Shown here: positions 1-11,700 of the stretch, piece after piece
Layout: every line of letters begins with the position of its first letter
Position numbering within the stretch: position 1 is the stretch's first letter
Assembly (NCBI RefSeq): GCF_932526225.1
Contig: NC_064038.1
Location: 4,712,001-4,776,000 of the forward strand
From: Nematostella vectensis
Taxonomy: Eukaryota; Cnidaria; Anthozoa; Actiniaria; Edwardsiidae
Length of the DNA stretch: 64,000 bases
Reading direction: 5' to 3'
Notes under the pieces: generated by a model
Databases searched by the model: none
Seen by the model: only the letters and a program-made list of their open reading frames with translations
What the model was told of the DNA's origin: nothing
Made by a program: the position numbers and the translations under genes

Positions 1-1
1 T

Positions 2-1849
2 TTTGGCACATTTGTGAATGGTCAAGCTAATATCATTGATAGAGAAACCATTGAGTTTCTGTGTGAATGTCTCAAAGACTCTACCAAGCAAGAGGGGTTA
101 TTGGAGGTGGTTCTTATATGTGTAAATCATAGCTGCATCAAGAGTGAATCAAATCGTCAAACGTTTGTCGAACTAGGAACTATTCCAATCCTGATAGATG
201 TTTTAGGGATCCATAAACAAAATTCTTCTGTTATAAAAGAGACATGCTTTGTGCTGCGAGTTTTGACATTTGATGATGATATGAGTGTACCGTTCGGTAA
301 AGCTCACGAGCATGCTAAGCAGATTGTTGCTGATAATGGTATCAGTGCCCTAATGGATGTAATGGAAGTTTGTGGGGAAAATGTGGAAGTGGTCAGTGAG
401 CTGTGTGCGACCCTTGGCAGACTTTTCGTAAGGGATGAGTTTTGTAAGGAATTTATTGATATTGGAGGTCTAAAAGTCATGTTAAAGATTCTAGAGGAGA
501 AAATCGACCACCAGGTAGGGATGTGTTAGTATATATTTCCCTTTTCTATTTATGCACATACCATTTAAATGCAAGCTTAGAAATTTTTCACTTAATATTA
601 TCAGCTACTTGTTGTAGTTTGTAAATTGCTTTTTTATTAAGTACAGTGGAACGTGTCAACTCAAACACTTAAGTGACACATACACACAAAAAAAGAATCA
701 GTTTGAGTAATCAGGGAGTTCAGGGAGTAGAAACAAGCAAATGCCTAGCCCATCTGGGAGTTCAAGGCATCCATGGTCATTTTATTGGTGTTCCCTAGTA
801 GTATGAAAATAAGCTTTTACTCCATTTTTGTCCTGACTTGAGGTAACAGTATGATTTAAGTACCGGTAAATATATAGAATAATTTGGATTTGCTTGTTCT
901 ACAGGCTGTAGTAAAACAAGTCTGCTTTGTCTTGCGTGTTCTAGCGGGTAATGACGATGTCAAGAAAGCTATTGTAGCAACCCAAGGGATGGCGCTGATT
1001 GTTGCATCCATGACCAAGCATGCCAAGCAGGCCTTTGTAGCAGAACAGGGGTGTGCCGCTCTTGCATCTATCGCTCTAAGAATGCCGGATAACTGCGCTG
1101 CTATTATCAATGCTGGTGGGCATGAAGTCATTCTAAAGGCAATGCAGATGCACCCAGGAGTTGTAGGAGTGCAGGTATGGAACTCATGATCTGACAGGGA
1201 TCTTTATTGTATCTGTTAGGACTCCAACATAGCTTTTTCCATTTCACTCACTGTTTTCTAGACATTTAGAGATGCCTGTGGACGAGACTACCCATTTAGG
1301 TACCTCATCCCCACTCCAAAATCTTGAGAGAAGCTTTCCCCTAGGTCATGAAACACTTTATGATTTTTGAAAGCTGAGGGTGACAAAGAAAAAAAAAAAC
1401 ATCTAGATTGAATATCTCTCTTTTATTTAAGATTTTCAATATTACTGTATAGTCAACTATCTCTTCTTGAAGCAGACAATCTGTAGCTAAGCTTTTTCTT
1501 TGCATCTCCATGAGCAGAAAGCTATTATAAATTTAGATATTTTGCAGCAGCATTGAATGGATTTGTTGCTTTGTTTTCAATAAGTAACATTTTCACAGCC
1601 TAAAAGAAGTTTTCTTCCCGACAGAAACAAGGATGTCTTGCCATCAGGAACCTGGTGGCTCGTAACCCAGAGAATTGTGAGCCAATCCTAGGAGCGGGTG
1701 GAGAAGCACAGATTAGATACGCCTACAACACCTATCCTGAATCTCATGACCTGGCCAAGGCGGCCCTGCGTGATCTACAGTGTGATGTGGAGCTACGGGA
1801 ATTATGGACTGGAAGTGGCCAGGGTATCCAGAGACCTTTTTATGAATGA
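2..1849 (+). CDS. ARMC6: Armadillo repeat-containing protein 6 (ARMC6), 3' part, three exons
   Basis: Coding exons are 2-514, 905-1174 and 1625-1849, all joined in phase 0. Donors are CAG|GTAGGG and CAG|GTATGG; acceptors are TCTACAG and CCGACAG. The frame is open to the left edge, so upstream exons are missing; about 335 residues remain, against nearly 500 in vertebrate ARMC6 as I recall. The sequence is built of armadillo-type helical repeats (for example CFVLRVLTFDDD and, in the next exon, CFVLRVLAGNDD). The end (ALRDLQCDVELRELWTG) is the conserved C-terminus I associate with ARMC6. ARMC6 is a widely conserved animal protein of poorly defined function, probably a protein-binding scaffold. 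The TGA stop is at 1847-1849. I am confident of the family and of these exon junctions; nothing can be said of the promoter. Confidence 0.88.
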
Positions 1850-2583
1850 TTGTATTTTGATTCAAGAACAGCCTGCTATATGTCAGGCACCTAGCTAAAG
1901 GGGGGAGGGGGGGGGGGCGCACAACCATCTTGTTCTCTGCTTGTTTTTATGGCATTCTCCCCCCCCCCCTTTACCTATGCTTATATAGTGTGTGTGTGTG
2001 TGTATTTTTACAGTATATGAACATGTTCTTTTAGATGTATAGATGTTGTATCTTTTTTTTGTCATCTAGCTGCACTTCTAGTACTAATTTATCACCCAAT
2101 TTCACCAGATTTTGAAATACTTGTATTGGGATACGGGTATTTAGAAGTATGTTAGTGTAGAAGAAAATATATTATGAAACATCGCTTAGATCATAAGCTG
2201 GTCTCACTCGCTTTAGAATGTCTATCGAGTATCTATGAAAATGCAAGTCCCGCTACAGCGAGTATCCCTTATACGCGGAATCTGTGTACCGCGTATATTT
2301 TTAAGGGAATCGGACTTAGGGAATCCCACAGGAAGGTCACCTGTGGTACCCGTATATAAACTCTTTTATCCAACAGATTATCAGTAGAGAGTATTTCGTT
2401 CACTAATATTATGTCATTTTGCATTCCAAGATCCCTTTATTCATTAAAATCCTAGGAAATTTCATACAATATCACATATCTTTATTAGTATCATTCTCAT
2501 TTTACTAATGACACATTAATATAATGGTTTTGCTCTATGAAAATGCTGCCAAGGAAGTTCCGGGTCATCCGGTAGTTCCTCTA
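1850..2583. other. Intergenic stretch, 3' ends of two convergent genes
   Basis: No gene is seen. It holds the 3' flank of the ARMC6-like gene, poly-G and poly-C runs (about 1900-1917 and 1961-1970), a (TG)n run near 1989-2003, and a small imperfect palindrome around 2268-2302. Short open frames here have no support. Confidence 0.6.
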
Positions 2584-5500
2584 CTAACACATCGCCAATT
2601 TGTTTGGTTCCTCAAACTGTTGGCCACTGGGAGAGATCCTAACGATTCGCCTGCGAGCAGGACCGCCATCCAGCGGTATTTCTTCGATCATGAACTGGTC
2701 ATCGCCGACGTCAAACTCGCCCGCGTAGTGACCAATCAGCTGCTTGAGGATAATTGTCGTACGGGGAGGCAGGGTCAGGCTGTGCTGAACTGTCTTAGAC
2801 GTCGAGAATGTTGTCGAGTCGGTTGTCTGAAGATCATAGCAAAGCAAAACATTTAAATGCACATTGTCACCAGTTTACTCCCGGTCGTTTACGTAACAAT
2901 TTCCGATGATTTTTAACGGAAAACGCGAAAAATATTTCAAAATATTGAAAGCAGTGTGTTTATTGGAAGTTTCTTTAAGGATGTGATTGATAATTTAGAG
3001 CGGATGGCCTGTTTAATATCTGGATTTTAATAGATTCTTTTGTCTTTTAACGGTTGAGATTTCCGTCGGACCTCCGGAAGTAAACTTATGACAATGCGGC
3101 TTTAATCAGCCTTGTCTCTGGCGTTTCGATCGGGTTCCCTGTGGCGGGTAAGAAATTAATGTGACGTCACAGAAGAGCTCGCTTCAGCCCCTTCCTTGCT
3201 TTCTTATCCAAGAGCACAAGGCTATGGGGACAGTTGATCTTTTGAATGAGAAGTAACAGTCGGGTACCCAAGAATGGCTGAGGGGGGTGCGCAGTTAGGC
3301 ATTATATGGAAAAAGGATAGTATTCTGACCATCTACAAATTCCACAGGCAGACCATGATCTCAATTTGTCTCTATTGACAATGGTATTATCGTGGTAAAC
3401 ATACAAAAAACAAAACACCCAAAAATTGTCAAAACATAAAATACGCTTTAAAACGACCAGAATTTTTTTTCTTTGACAATTTTTTTTTTGTCGTAACGAG
3501 AGTAAGAGACAAATAGAGAGCGCTTGGGCTACCTGTGGAAAGACTATATAGAAAAACTAGCTAGAGTACCAGAGTGAACGTCCTACACTGTTCACGGTCT
3601 GTGGTCCCATGGCACTAATACCAACAACTTATATTACTTTCTCCCCTTTTAACAAATAACTTATATTACCTTCTCCCCTTTTAACCAACAACTTATATTA
3701 CCTTCTCCCCTTTTAACCAACAACTTATATTACCTTCTCACCTTTTAACCAACAACTTATATTACTTTCTCCCCTTTTAACCAACAACTTATATTACCTT
3801 CTCCCCTTTTAACCAACAACTTATATTACTTTCTCCCCTTTTAACCAACAACTTATATTACTTTCTCCCCTTTTAACCAACAACTTATATTACCTTCTCA
3901 CCTTTTAACCAATAACTTATATTACTTTCTCCCCTTTTAACCAACAACTTATATTACCTTCTCCCCTTTTAACCAACAACTTATATTACTTTCTCCCCTT
4001 TTAACCAACAACTTATATTACCTTCTCCCCTTTTAACAAACAACTTATATTACCTTCTAAAGATATAGAGTAAAACCATGGTGCATGTGTTAATACATTT
4101 TTTTAGGTTGACTTGACAAGATAAGTGCCATTATAGTAATATTCTTGTTTACATGAAGATTTTGTTCTATTGTTTTTCATTGTTACTTCTCGTGCTGTAC
4201 GGGAAATACTGACAACACAGAAGGTATGGCAACGTGAAAAATAAATACTCTCTTACCGCCCAAGAATTTGAGATTGTGGTCGACGCACTGGCAGAGAAAG
4301 CCTTAAAGGCGCCTCCCACCTCGATGGACACAGTTACGGTAACAGTATGGCTTGTCGTGTGGGTCTTGGACACACCCATTGTCACGCTGTAACTGGCGCT
4401 TTGCTCGCTTGTCCCAGTGTTTGAGTTACTGTAGACTACACTTCAAGAAAAAGGTTATATTCTAGTCAAGTCGCGTTTACCCCTGGGTATTATCTCACTA
4501 TGAGAGATACCTTGCTGCACCCACTCCCCCACACCCTACGTGCCTGTGTTTGTAATAACGATCCAAAACAACGACATTTCCGAACGATTCATCGACAATG
4601 ACGATGAATCCCGGGAGGGGGGAGGACTGCATAAAAACAGACGGGGGTGATCGTCGGCAAAATCGATTTTAACCCTAAAGGAGGGCACTTTGGGCGTGGT
4701 CGACAGTAATTTTTACCCCTAAGAGAGAGCAAATTGGGTGTAGTCGAAGGAATTTTTAACCCCTAAGAGATGGCAGAATCGAAAAAAAAAAATATTAAAC
4801 ACCCCTTGGGAATAGCGATTGGTCGAATTGGATCGGAAAAATGTTAAACATCCCCTTAGGAATAAGAGTTGGTCGAATTTTATACCCTAAGAGATAGCAA
4901 AGTCGGAAAAATCCTTCCCCTAAGGGATGGCAGTTGATGGAAATTGTATACCCCCTAAAAGATGTGACGATCACTCCCGTCTACTTTTATGGAGAGACCC
5001 CCCCCCCCCCCCTCCGGGCGATAAATTATGCTGGTGGTTAGTTATGAAACGAATATTATGGGATATTATGCATGTTAGTGATGATGGTGATAATAATGTA
5101 CAAACAGCTCGAGCATCTGCCGGCAATGTTTGGCAACCTGCTTGGCTAAGATTAACGATGTTTCAACGCGAGTCAAATAAATGCTAATAGGGCTGAAGTA
5201 GGCCACGATATATTTGGGTTGGGAGGGGGGGGGGGGCAGGACACACGAACATCCAGATATATCCCACTGGTCATATCCTTGAAGATGGTTTTTGGAAACA
5301 CTGGCCCTGCTTATCAAAGCCCACCATTGCCGGGTGCAAACAGACCTAACCACACATTGCTGATGACGTGGTGGAGATAAAGGGAATAGTGTTGGGCAAT
5401 ACTTTTTACCAGCCTCCCTAGCCGGCGTTTTTAGGGGGAGCGGGGAAGCGAGCGACGCCTGCCTAAAAACGTCTGCGAGGGAGGCTAACTTTTTACAACA

Positions 5501-7523
5501 TCATCGTCCAGCCAACCTTCCAACATGGTACAAACAACGATTTTTCGCCAGCAATGTTGGCGCATTGCTCGGGACTTTAGCATTATATGGGTTTTGCTTA
5601 CTTGTATCCATCTGTGGGGTTGGGTGCGTGGATACGGAAGTAGGCGTCACTAAGGTCCTTCCCCAATGTAGCATCGTAATGGCCTCCATTATAACCATTA
5701 GGATTCCCCCAATTATCAGCCACCATCAGCCATCCCTCGCTTTCAAATCGTATCGGGACAACCTTGCATTTTTCCAACGTCTCGTCCTCGCACAAGAACT
5801 TCCAGAAAAAGCGAATCTGTAAAAGTAACAGATAAAGCTTTAACTCATAATGCCTGGTGCATACTAGTTGCATAACGACATATGTGCATGTGCGCGCACT
5901 CTCATGTTCGTATGTTGTGTGAATGGTTCTACATAAAGACATAAGCCCTAAATAACGACATTGAAATGACGACATAAGAAAATTATCATATTTGTTTTTT
6001 TTTTCTTTTATATGTCCATGTCGTTGTCGGGCTTAACATACGAACATAAGAGTGTGCGCACCAATGTCGTTATGTCACTTTATGTGTGCAGGATAGAGAG
6101 AGAATGCACAAATGTTAAAATGCACCTTTGTATGAAATCAATCAGATATACTGATATGCCAAATAAAACCAATAAAAATATACAAACAGCCACGTTCGTT
6201 AGCGAGAATGAAAAGAGTCTACCAAAAATGGTACTCAGCTTTGCCAGATTTTCGTTTTTAATAAGACTTCTTCAGTGCAGATCGAAGAATGGTGCATTTC
6301 ATGAGAATGATAGCAGTTGGAAAAGGCCAGGGAAAGGGGTATTTTTGAGGATGGAACAAAGAAGTGAAATATTCACAAACCTGGGCTCCGGGATGATCTG
6401 TTTGCTATGCGATATTAGATAAGAGAATATCGGAGGGGGGAAACGACTAAGTAGGGAACTATGTAGTCTTTATGTTTGCAACATATGGGGTGGGAGATTT
6501 TTAAGTTGGGGGGGGGGGTAGGGGGACTTACATCTCCAGCAGGGTACACGGAATGCTGCAGTTTCACTGTGTACTTGTTCGGCACACCAGCGGGGAATCC
6601 TGCCGCCAGGTAGTAGTCCCGAAGTGACAGAGGCTCCAGACAGAGATAGCTGTTACACTCTGTTACCTTTAAATAAAAGCAGGCTGAAATACCAATTGTT
6701 CACGATGGCTAAACGCAAATGGATTACTGATGTCGTTTCAATTAAGTTCATCAGAGCGAAATAGTTAAAAACGACATGACGACTGTATTTCAATGTAGCG
6801 AATCTACTTAAACAGAAGTAACAGACTGAGGTAGTCACTTATGTCTTACTGCGGGCTTCTGGTTCCGTCATTCAAAATCCTTAAAGTTTTCTCATTGGCA
6901 AGCAGTCAAATGGATTCCATTCACGCCACCTCTCAAGCCCCGTAGGGGGGGCCAACGAAGGGATAAGGGGCTCGGAACCACTCCACTTGACCGGGAATTT
7001 CGTTACTCCGTTTTCTTTCAAATGAAAGAGTAACTGAGTAACACTGCGAGCTAGGAAAAGTTACCTTCTAAAAAAACGGTCCGCTAAATTGTAGAGAACA
7101 TTTTGAGTTTTTTGGGGTAAAAACAAGGTTAAAATGACTTTGAATTAGCGGGAATCCGTACAGGAGCCGATCCACGGTAATTGATTTTTGTTTAAGTTAC
7201 CAAGGGGGTGGGGGGGGGGGGGGGGTCAGAGTATTGTGAGTCAACTGTCGAATTCGAGGCTCAAGGCCCGTTTTAAATAGCCTTACCATGAATTGCACCC
7301 GTGGGTGATAGTAAGTGTCCCGTTCGGGGAGCTCGTCAATAAAAAAGTATCTTGAACCGTCAGCATCTAGGTTGTCGTTCTGCCAGAGCCATCGCCCTCG
7401 CTGGAGCAAGGTCTCCAGGTGGATCACTCTACCTTTGATCCTGTCTTTCACATCTATCCACGCCTGGCATGACATCAGTAAGGCACTGGCTGCCGCCAGC
7501 ACCAGTAGGAGCGCTTTAGCCAT
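2584..7523 (-). CDS. Secreted aerolysin-like (natterin-type) pore-forming protein, five exons
   Basis: Coding exons on the minus strand are 7523-7287, 6666-6532, 5816-5602, 4428-4257 and 2826-2584. All donors are GT, all acceptors AG, and phases run 0, 0, 2, 0, giving about 333 residues. Exon 1 begins with ATG and a classic signal peptide: Lys, a Leu/Ala-rich core, cleavage probably after CQA near residue 21. Exons 1-3 encode a Trp/Tyr/Asp-rich N-terminal region I could not place, perhaps a membrane- or sugar-binding module. Exon 4 is an alternating Ser/Thr/Val stretch with a hydrophobic Gly/Ala turn, as in the membrane-inserting hairpin of aerolysin-fold proteins. Exon 5 has the Leu-Thr-Val-Pro-Pro-Arg-Thr-like strand typical of natterin/aerolysin C-terminal domains. 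Family members are secreted beta-pore-forming proteins used as toxins or in defence. The gene appears intact, with no frameshift. Its intron 4 carries a 32-bp minisatellite and a MITE. The fold call rests on remembered motifs. Confidence 0.68.
2853..3105. mobile_element. TTAA-flanked MITE, copy 1
   Basis: A 253-bp element bounded by TTAA on both sides. The left terminal repeat (after TTAA, ATGCACATTGTCACCAGTTT) is the inverse of the right end (ACTTATGACAATGCGGCTT before TTAA). A second copy in the opposite orientation lies at 48930-49174, with the same interior. TTAA target sites suggest a piggyBac-type nonautonomous element; this is inference. It lies in the last intron of the aerolysin-like gene. 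Confidence 0.8.
3622..4060. repeat. 32-bp minisatellite, about 13-14 copies
   Basis: The unit begins AACTTATATTACCTTCTCCC and repeats every 32 bp with a few variant bases (ACCTT/ACTTT, TCCCC/TCACC). It lies in intron 4 of the aerolysin-like gene. Read on the gene's strand, many units contain GAAG|GTAATA, a good 5' splice site consensus, but the array is about 195 bp from the true donor and is not obviously derived from it. Confidence 0.9.
4660..4960. repeat. Diverged tandem repeats with a CCCTAAGAGA core
   Basis: Phrases such as TTTTTACCCCTAAGAGA followed by GCAAATTGGG or GGCAGAATCG recur five to six times at irregular spacing of about 50-60 bp. It lies in an intron of the aerolysin-like gene. 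No coding potential is seen. Confidence 0.6.
5408..5486. repeat. Imperfect inverted repeat (MITE-like hairpin)
   Basis: The left arm AGCCTCCCTAGCCGGCGTTT pairs with the right arm ending AAACGTCTGCGAGGGAGGCT. The roughly 80-bp hairpin lies in intron 3 of the aerolysin-like gene, between exons 3 and 4. Confidence 0.7.
5851..6091. mobile_element. Palindromic TGCCTGGTGCA element, copy 1
   Basis: It begins TGCCTGGTGCATACTAGTTG and contains many copies of the motif GACATAACGACATAA or its complement around a T-rich centre. Related copies are at 41291-41512, 48166-48306 and 48437-48560. It has no coding capacity. It lies just upstream of exon 3 of the aerolysin-like gene. Confidence 0.65.
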
Positions 7524-7733
7524 TCTTGAGAGCCTGAAGGAAATGTTTTACATCTAGCTTGTCAGGGTGATCTTCAACTCAATTCCTTATTCAATTTTTA
7601 CGTTGTTAATAACTATATTTGAGTTTAAATATTATTGTTATTTATCATTTGTATAATTCTTTTGGGTAAATTCATTGAGTAAAGAACACCCTTAAGAACA
7701 TTTTCAACACTCAAATGCTCCAAGTACAGCCTA

Positions 7734-7814
7734 CCTCCCTATGCGCAGAGCTTTTTGTCGATTTCTGTGTCGCTAAAGCAAAAGAGCGACACAGAAAGCT
7801 CTGCGCAGAGGAGG
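7734..7814. repeat. Inverted repeat with CTCTGCGCAGAG ends
   Basis: Left arm TGCGCAGAGCTTTTTGTCGA...TCTGTGTCGCT and right arm AGCGACACAGAAAGCTCTGC form a long hairpin with a short AT-rich loop. It lies in the 1.2-kb space between the divergent aerolysin-like and PARP16 genes. Probably a small MITE. Confidence 0.75.
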
Positions 7815-8724
7815 GTAAGTACAAGCCAAGCTACAACTGAAAATAAAACATTTGATAGAAAGAGAAAGTCCAGAGCGAGCCATAAACTCGAAAGGTCATT
7901 GCAAACACAATAAATACAGGGTCGGGTCTCATAAAGGGGGTGGATAATGGCCGGATAGACGGCTTATAACTGATCATATGGAATCCATACCCGTTTGTAA
8001 AGTCAACTTGCTGCGCACACTGTTTTCCGTGGAAGTGACTCCGAAGTATGAACTTTTAGAGTTCGTGGAAGGCTGTATTTATACCTGCGACTTTAGCAAA
8101 TAACGTCACTCACGAGTTAGTTTGAGACGGGATAAGACATCTAGTCTCATCTGTGCAAATAGTCACCATATGAAAAAAAGCCTCACGCGGTCATTTCATG
8201 TTTCTCTTGCTGTTGGTGGGTGCGACATGTTACTGGTTATATGATAAAACTCTGATAGACAATACATTTCATATTCTTTTCTTGTTTTCGTTCTGGGACG
8301 ACTTCTCCGGAATCATTTCTCACAATACCTGTATTAGAATGCAAGCTTGAACATAACTCTCGTATCTCTTCTCATAACAGAGTTTGGGTACAGGCACAAT
8401 ACTTGTATCAAACTCTAATATCATTTTTTACAATACTTGTATAACTGCCTTTTTCGATGTTCCATAAACTCTCGTCACCAACTGCTAAAACGCTTTCTGG
8501 CTTCCATCAATTCAAACTAGCGGGCAATCGTCTTTTTTTATTACTTTGGGTTTCCTGTGCAGAAGTATGACGGACAGAGACTGGTGAAATGTTTACGTTT
8601 TCAAAATGGCTGCCTCTGTGATTTCTATGTGGAAGATTTTTATTTGTCAACGTTGCGATCCACGGAAATAACACCAAGTCAGGGCCAATTATATCTAAAA
8701 CATTGTGATTTTACTGTGTGCTTT
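7815..8724. other. Intergenic, shared upstream region of divergent genes
   Basis: No gene is seen. With 7524-7733 it is the space between the aerolysin-like start (minus, 7523) and the PARP16 start (plus, 8725), and so must hold both promoters. Around 8390-8460 there is a diverged direct repeat with ACAATACTTGTAT. Confidence 0.5.
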
Positions 8725-11700
8725 ATGGACGACAGTGTAGAAAAAGAAACACAACTCGAGCGAGTTATTGGCAAGCTTCGCTCAGATGGATTCGCTTGTG
8801 ATTTGCGAATGTGTCTGTTTGTCGCTGCTCTAGAAAGCTACCGACACGACAGCATTCTTAGACCTTATCCCCCAGTTGGGCTTAGGGAAGATGGCTCTAA
8901 AAATATACAGAAATTGGTAAGATCTGCTAGATATATGATGAGTTATGGCTCCAATTTCAATGCAAAGAGTAGCCATGATTGTGAGCAAGCTTTAATCTCC
9001 ATATTTATTTTTTATTTGTTATTGAAAAACAATATTTTATCAGGATAAACCCTTTAGATAAGCTCTGGGGTCCTGAAAATTGAAAAAGGATATTAAAATA
9101 TTGTACAAAATGCTGACAATGAACTTGCAAAAATTCACCCAAGCAATAAACAAACAAACAAACAGACAAATAAAATACTCTAACACACAGTTGTTTTTCT
9201 CTCTATAGACCAACCTTAGTAGTTCCATACCCAGCCTATCGGCATTGAATAACGACTCCTGTCTAGAGCCTGGGGTGTGGTCACTCCTGGACTGGGTGCT
9301 ATTAAAAAAATTTGATGTCAAGACACTGGACAAGTCAATGGTAAGGCTGGGCTCACAAAACAACACAAAATAACATGCTTTTCCAAGATGACACAATATG
9401 GATCATTCAGAACTTAGATACAAATGTATGTCATAGATGAAAAGAGGCTTCAAAAGGTTTTAATATGTAGCATTTTATTTTTTTTTCAGTTTCAGGAGAT
9501 CGAAAAGAAAACTGGTCATTCAAGTTACAACTCTACGGAGCCTGATTACATATTTGAGATTCAATACCATGAGAACAATGCTTTAAATGCCAGGTTCTTG
9601 GCTTTATCGGAAGAGTGTGAAGTACTGTATGCATATCATGGCAGCCGTCTGGAGAATTTCCACTCAATATTACACAATGGGCTTCACTCACATCTGAACA
9701 AGGTAAAAGTGTTTCAGTGGTACATCCAAGTATTACTTTGATCATTTAAAAAAACACAGAGAATTCAAACTAAATCTGTGAGACTCAGTAAAATATGTGA
9801 AGGAGCTTGCGACCTTTCAAACGACGTGCTGTGCAACCACCACCACCACCTGGTAAATAAGTAACTAGACCCCCAGCGACACATTTTTTTCTCTTCCGCT
9901 TTCCATTGTTCTCTCATCTGCTTGTTTTCTTACCCCTTACTCGACAAGTTACTAGGGACAATGATAATGGATCTGACCTTATCAAAACAAATCCAACCAC
10001 CAACATCCCCAACTGGGACTCCTTCCACCCCTTCCTCTTTATTTCTTTGTACTCAGGCTCTTGTACTTTATTCATAGCAGGGAAGTCTCAAGCCTCAACA
10101 TAAGGATGTTGGTCCAGAACTTGCTAATTCTGCCTTTGTTTTCTTTGATTCAGAACTCACTAATTCTGCCTTTGTTATCTTTGGTTCAGAACTTGCTAAT
10201 TATGCCTTTGTTTTCTTTGGTTCAGAACTTGGTAATTCTGCCTTTGTTTTCTTTGGTTCAGAGCTTGCTTATTCTGCCCTTATTTTCTTTGGTTCAGAAC
10301 TTGCTTATTCTGCCCTTATTTTCTTTGGTTCAGAACTTGCTAATTCTGCCTTTGTTTTCTTTGGTTCAGAACTTGGTAATTCTGCCTTTGTTTTCTTTGG
10401 TTCAGAACTTGATAATTCTGCCTTTGTTTTCTTTGGTTCAGAGCTTGCTTATTCTGCCCTTATTTTCTTTGGTTCAGAACTCGCTAATTCTGCCTTTGTT
10501 TTCTTTGGTTCAGAACCCGCTAATTCTGCCCTTGTTTTCTTTGGTTCAGAACTCACTGTTTGGGGAAGGTACATATTTGTCCAGTGACCTCAACGTGTCA
10601 ATTATGTACAGCACCTACAGCCAGGCATGGAGTAATAGTGGTCTCGGAGAGAAGCTGAGCTGTGTGGCAGTATGTGAGGTGCTCAACCACCCTGATGTCA
10701 AATGTTCCCTAGAGGACCCCCGAGCGGCAACAAGCAGGTAATGTCAGACACCTACCTGGTTTGGGGTTGAGCAGTCATTGGCATCATATGAAAAAAGAAT
10801 TTTAGTGCTTGAAGATTTAAATGACCCACTTTTTAAATGACCCACTTTTTAAATTGCCAACTTTTTAAATGACCCACTTTTTGGCCGCCCAGGGGGTGTG
10901 TGTGGATGGTAGGTCACAGGTATCATAGGATACCTATTTAGGAATTTGACAATTCCTCAATAGGAATAACCCTTTTTGGCAGCCAAGTGAAGGGGGGGGG
11001 GGGGAATGACCCTTTTTTGGCAGCGGTGGTGGGGTGGGGGTGTGCAGTCATAGGTATCATATGGAAAAAAAGAATAGTATTTGACGACCCTTCAATATGA
11101 AATGATTAACTTTTTGATGGCCGAGGGGGGGAGGCTTGTTGGGTGTATTCGCATCCAGCGCACCCTCTTGGGTTCGCGCCTAAATGCATTATGAAGCCCT
11201 TTTAACACGCGTTTCAAGTTATGGGAGTCATCGGTTATATATATCATCGTTTAGCAATTGAAAATGGCCGGTATTCGAGACCCTATAAGGTACCCGAAGA
11301 ATGAGTTTTCAAAATTTGTAAAAATGGACAAGTAGAAAATGAAGAACATTTCCTTCTCCGCTGCCCTTTGTATAAAGAGAAGCGGGAAGAATTTACTATA
11401 AACATAGAAGAAATAGAAAACGTAAAATCCACTTAAATGTCCGATGAAAGTGTTTTTCGCGCACAGTGCAACGAAAAATCGCTAAATTCATAAATGAATG
11501 CTTCTCTCTCCGGGATCAATATCGCTAACTCACTTTATAATACCATACAATCAGTTTTTTTTATCTTTAATAATATTTGGATGTCAAACAAATATACAAT
11601 GATGTTGTATACGATTCCAAATAAATTATCTGTATCTGTATATATACTTTTACAATATTGTTAAACCTGCGATCTATCCTGTTATTTTTAATAGCCCCGA

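Noticed and set aside
2174-2359. Small plus-strand frame between ARMC6 and the aerolysin-like gene
   Set aside because: No family resemblance, no splice support, and it overlaps a palindromic stretch.
3622-4060. The 32-bp array as another splice-junction-derived minisatellite
   Set aside because: Units contain a donor-like AG|GTAATA, but the array is about 195 bp from the exon 4 donor and shows no clear homology to it.
10061-10741. A 226-codon frame taken as a separate Leu-rich protein
   Set aside because: It is the 36-bp acceptor array fused to PARP16 exon 4, not a gene of its own.
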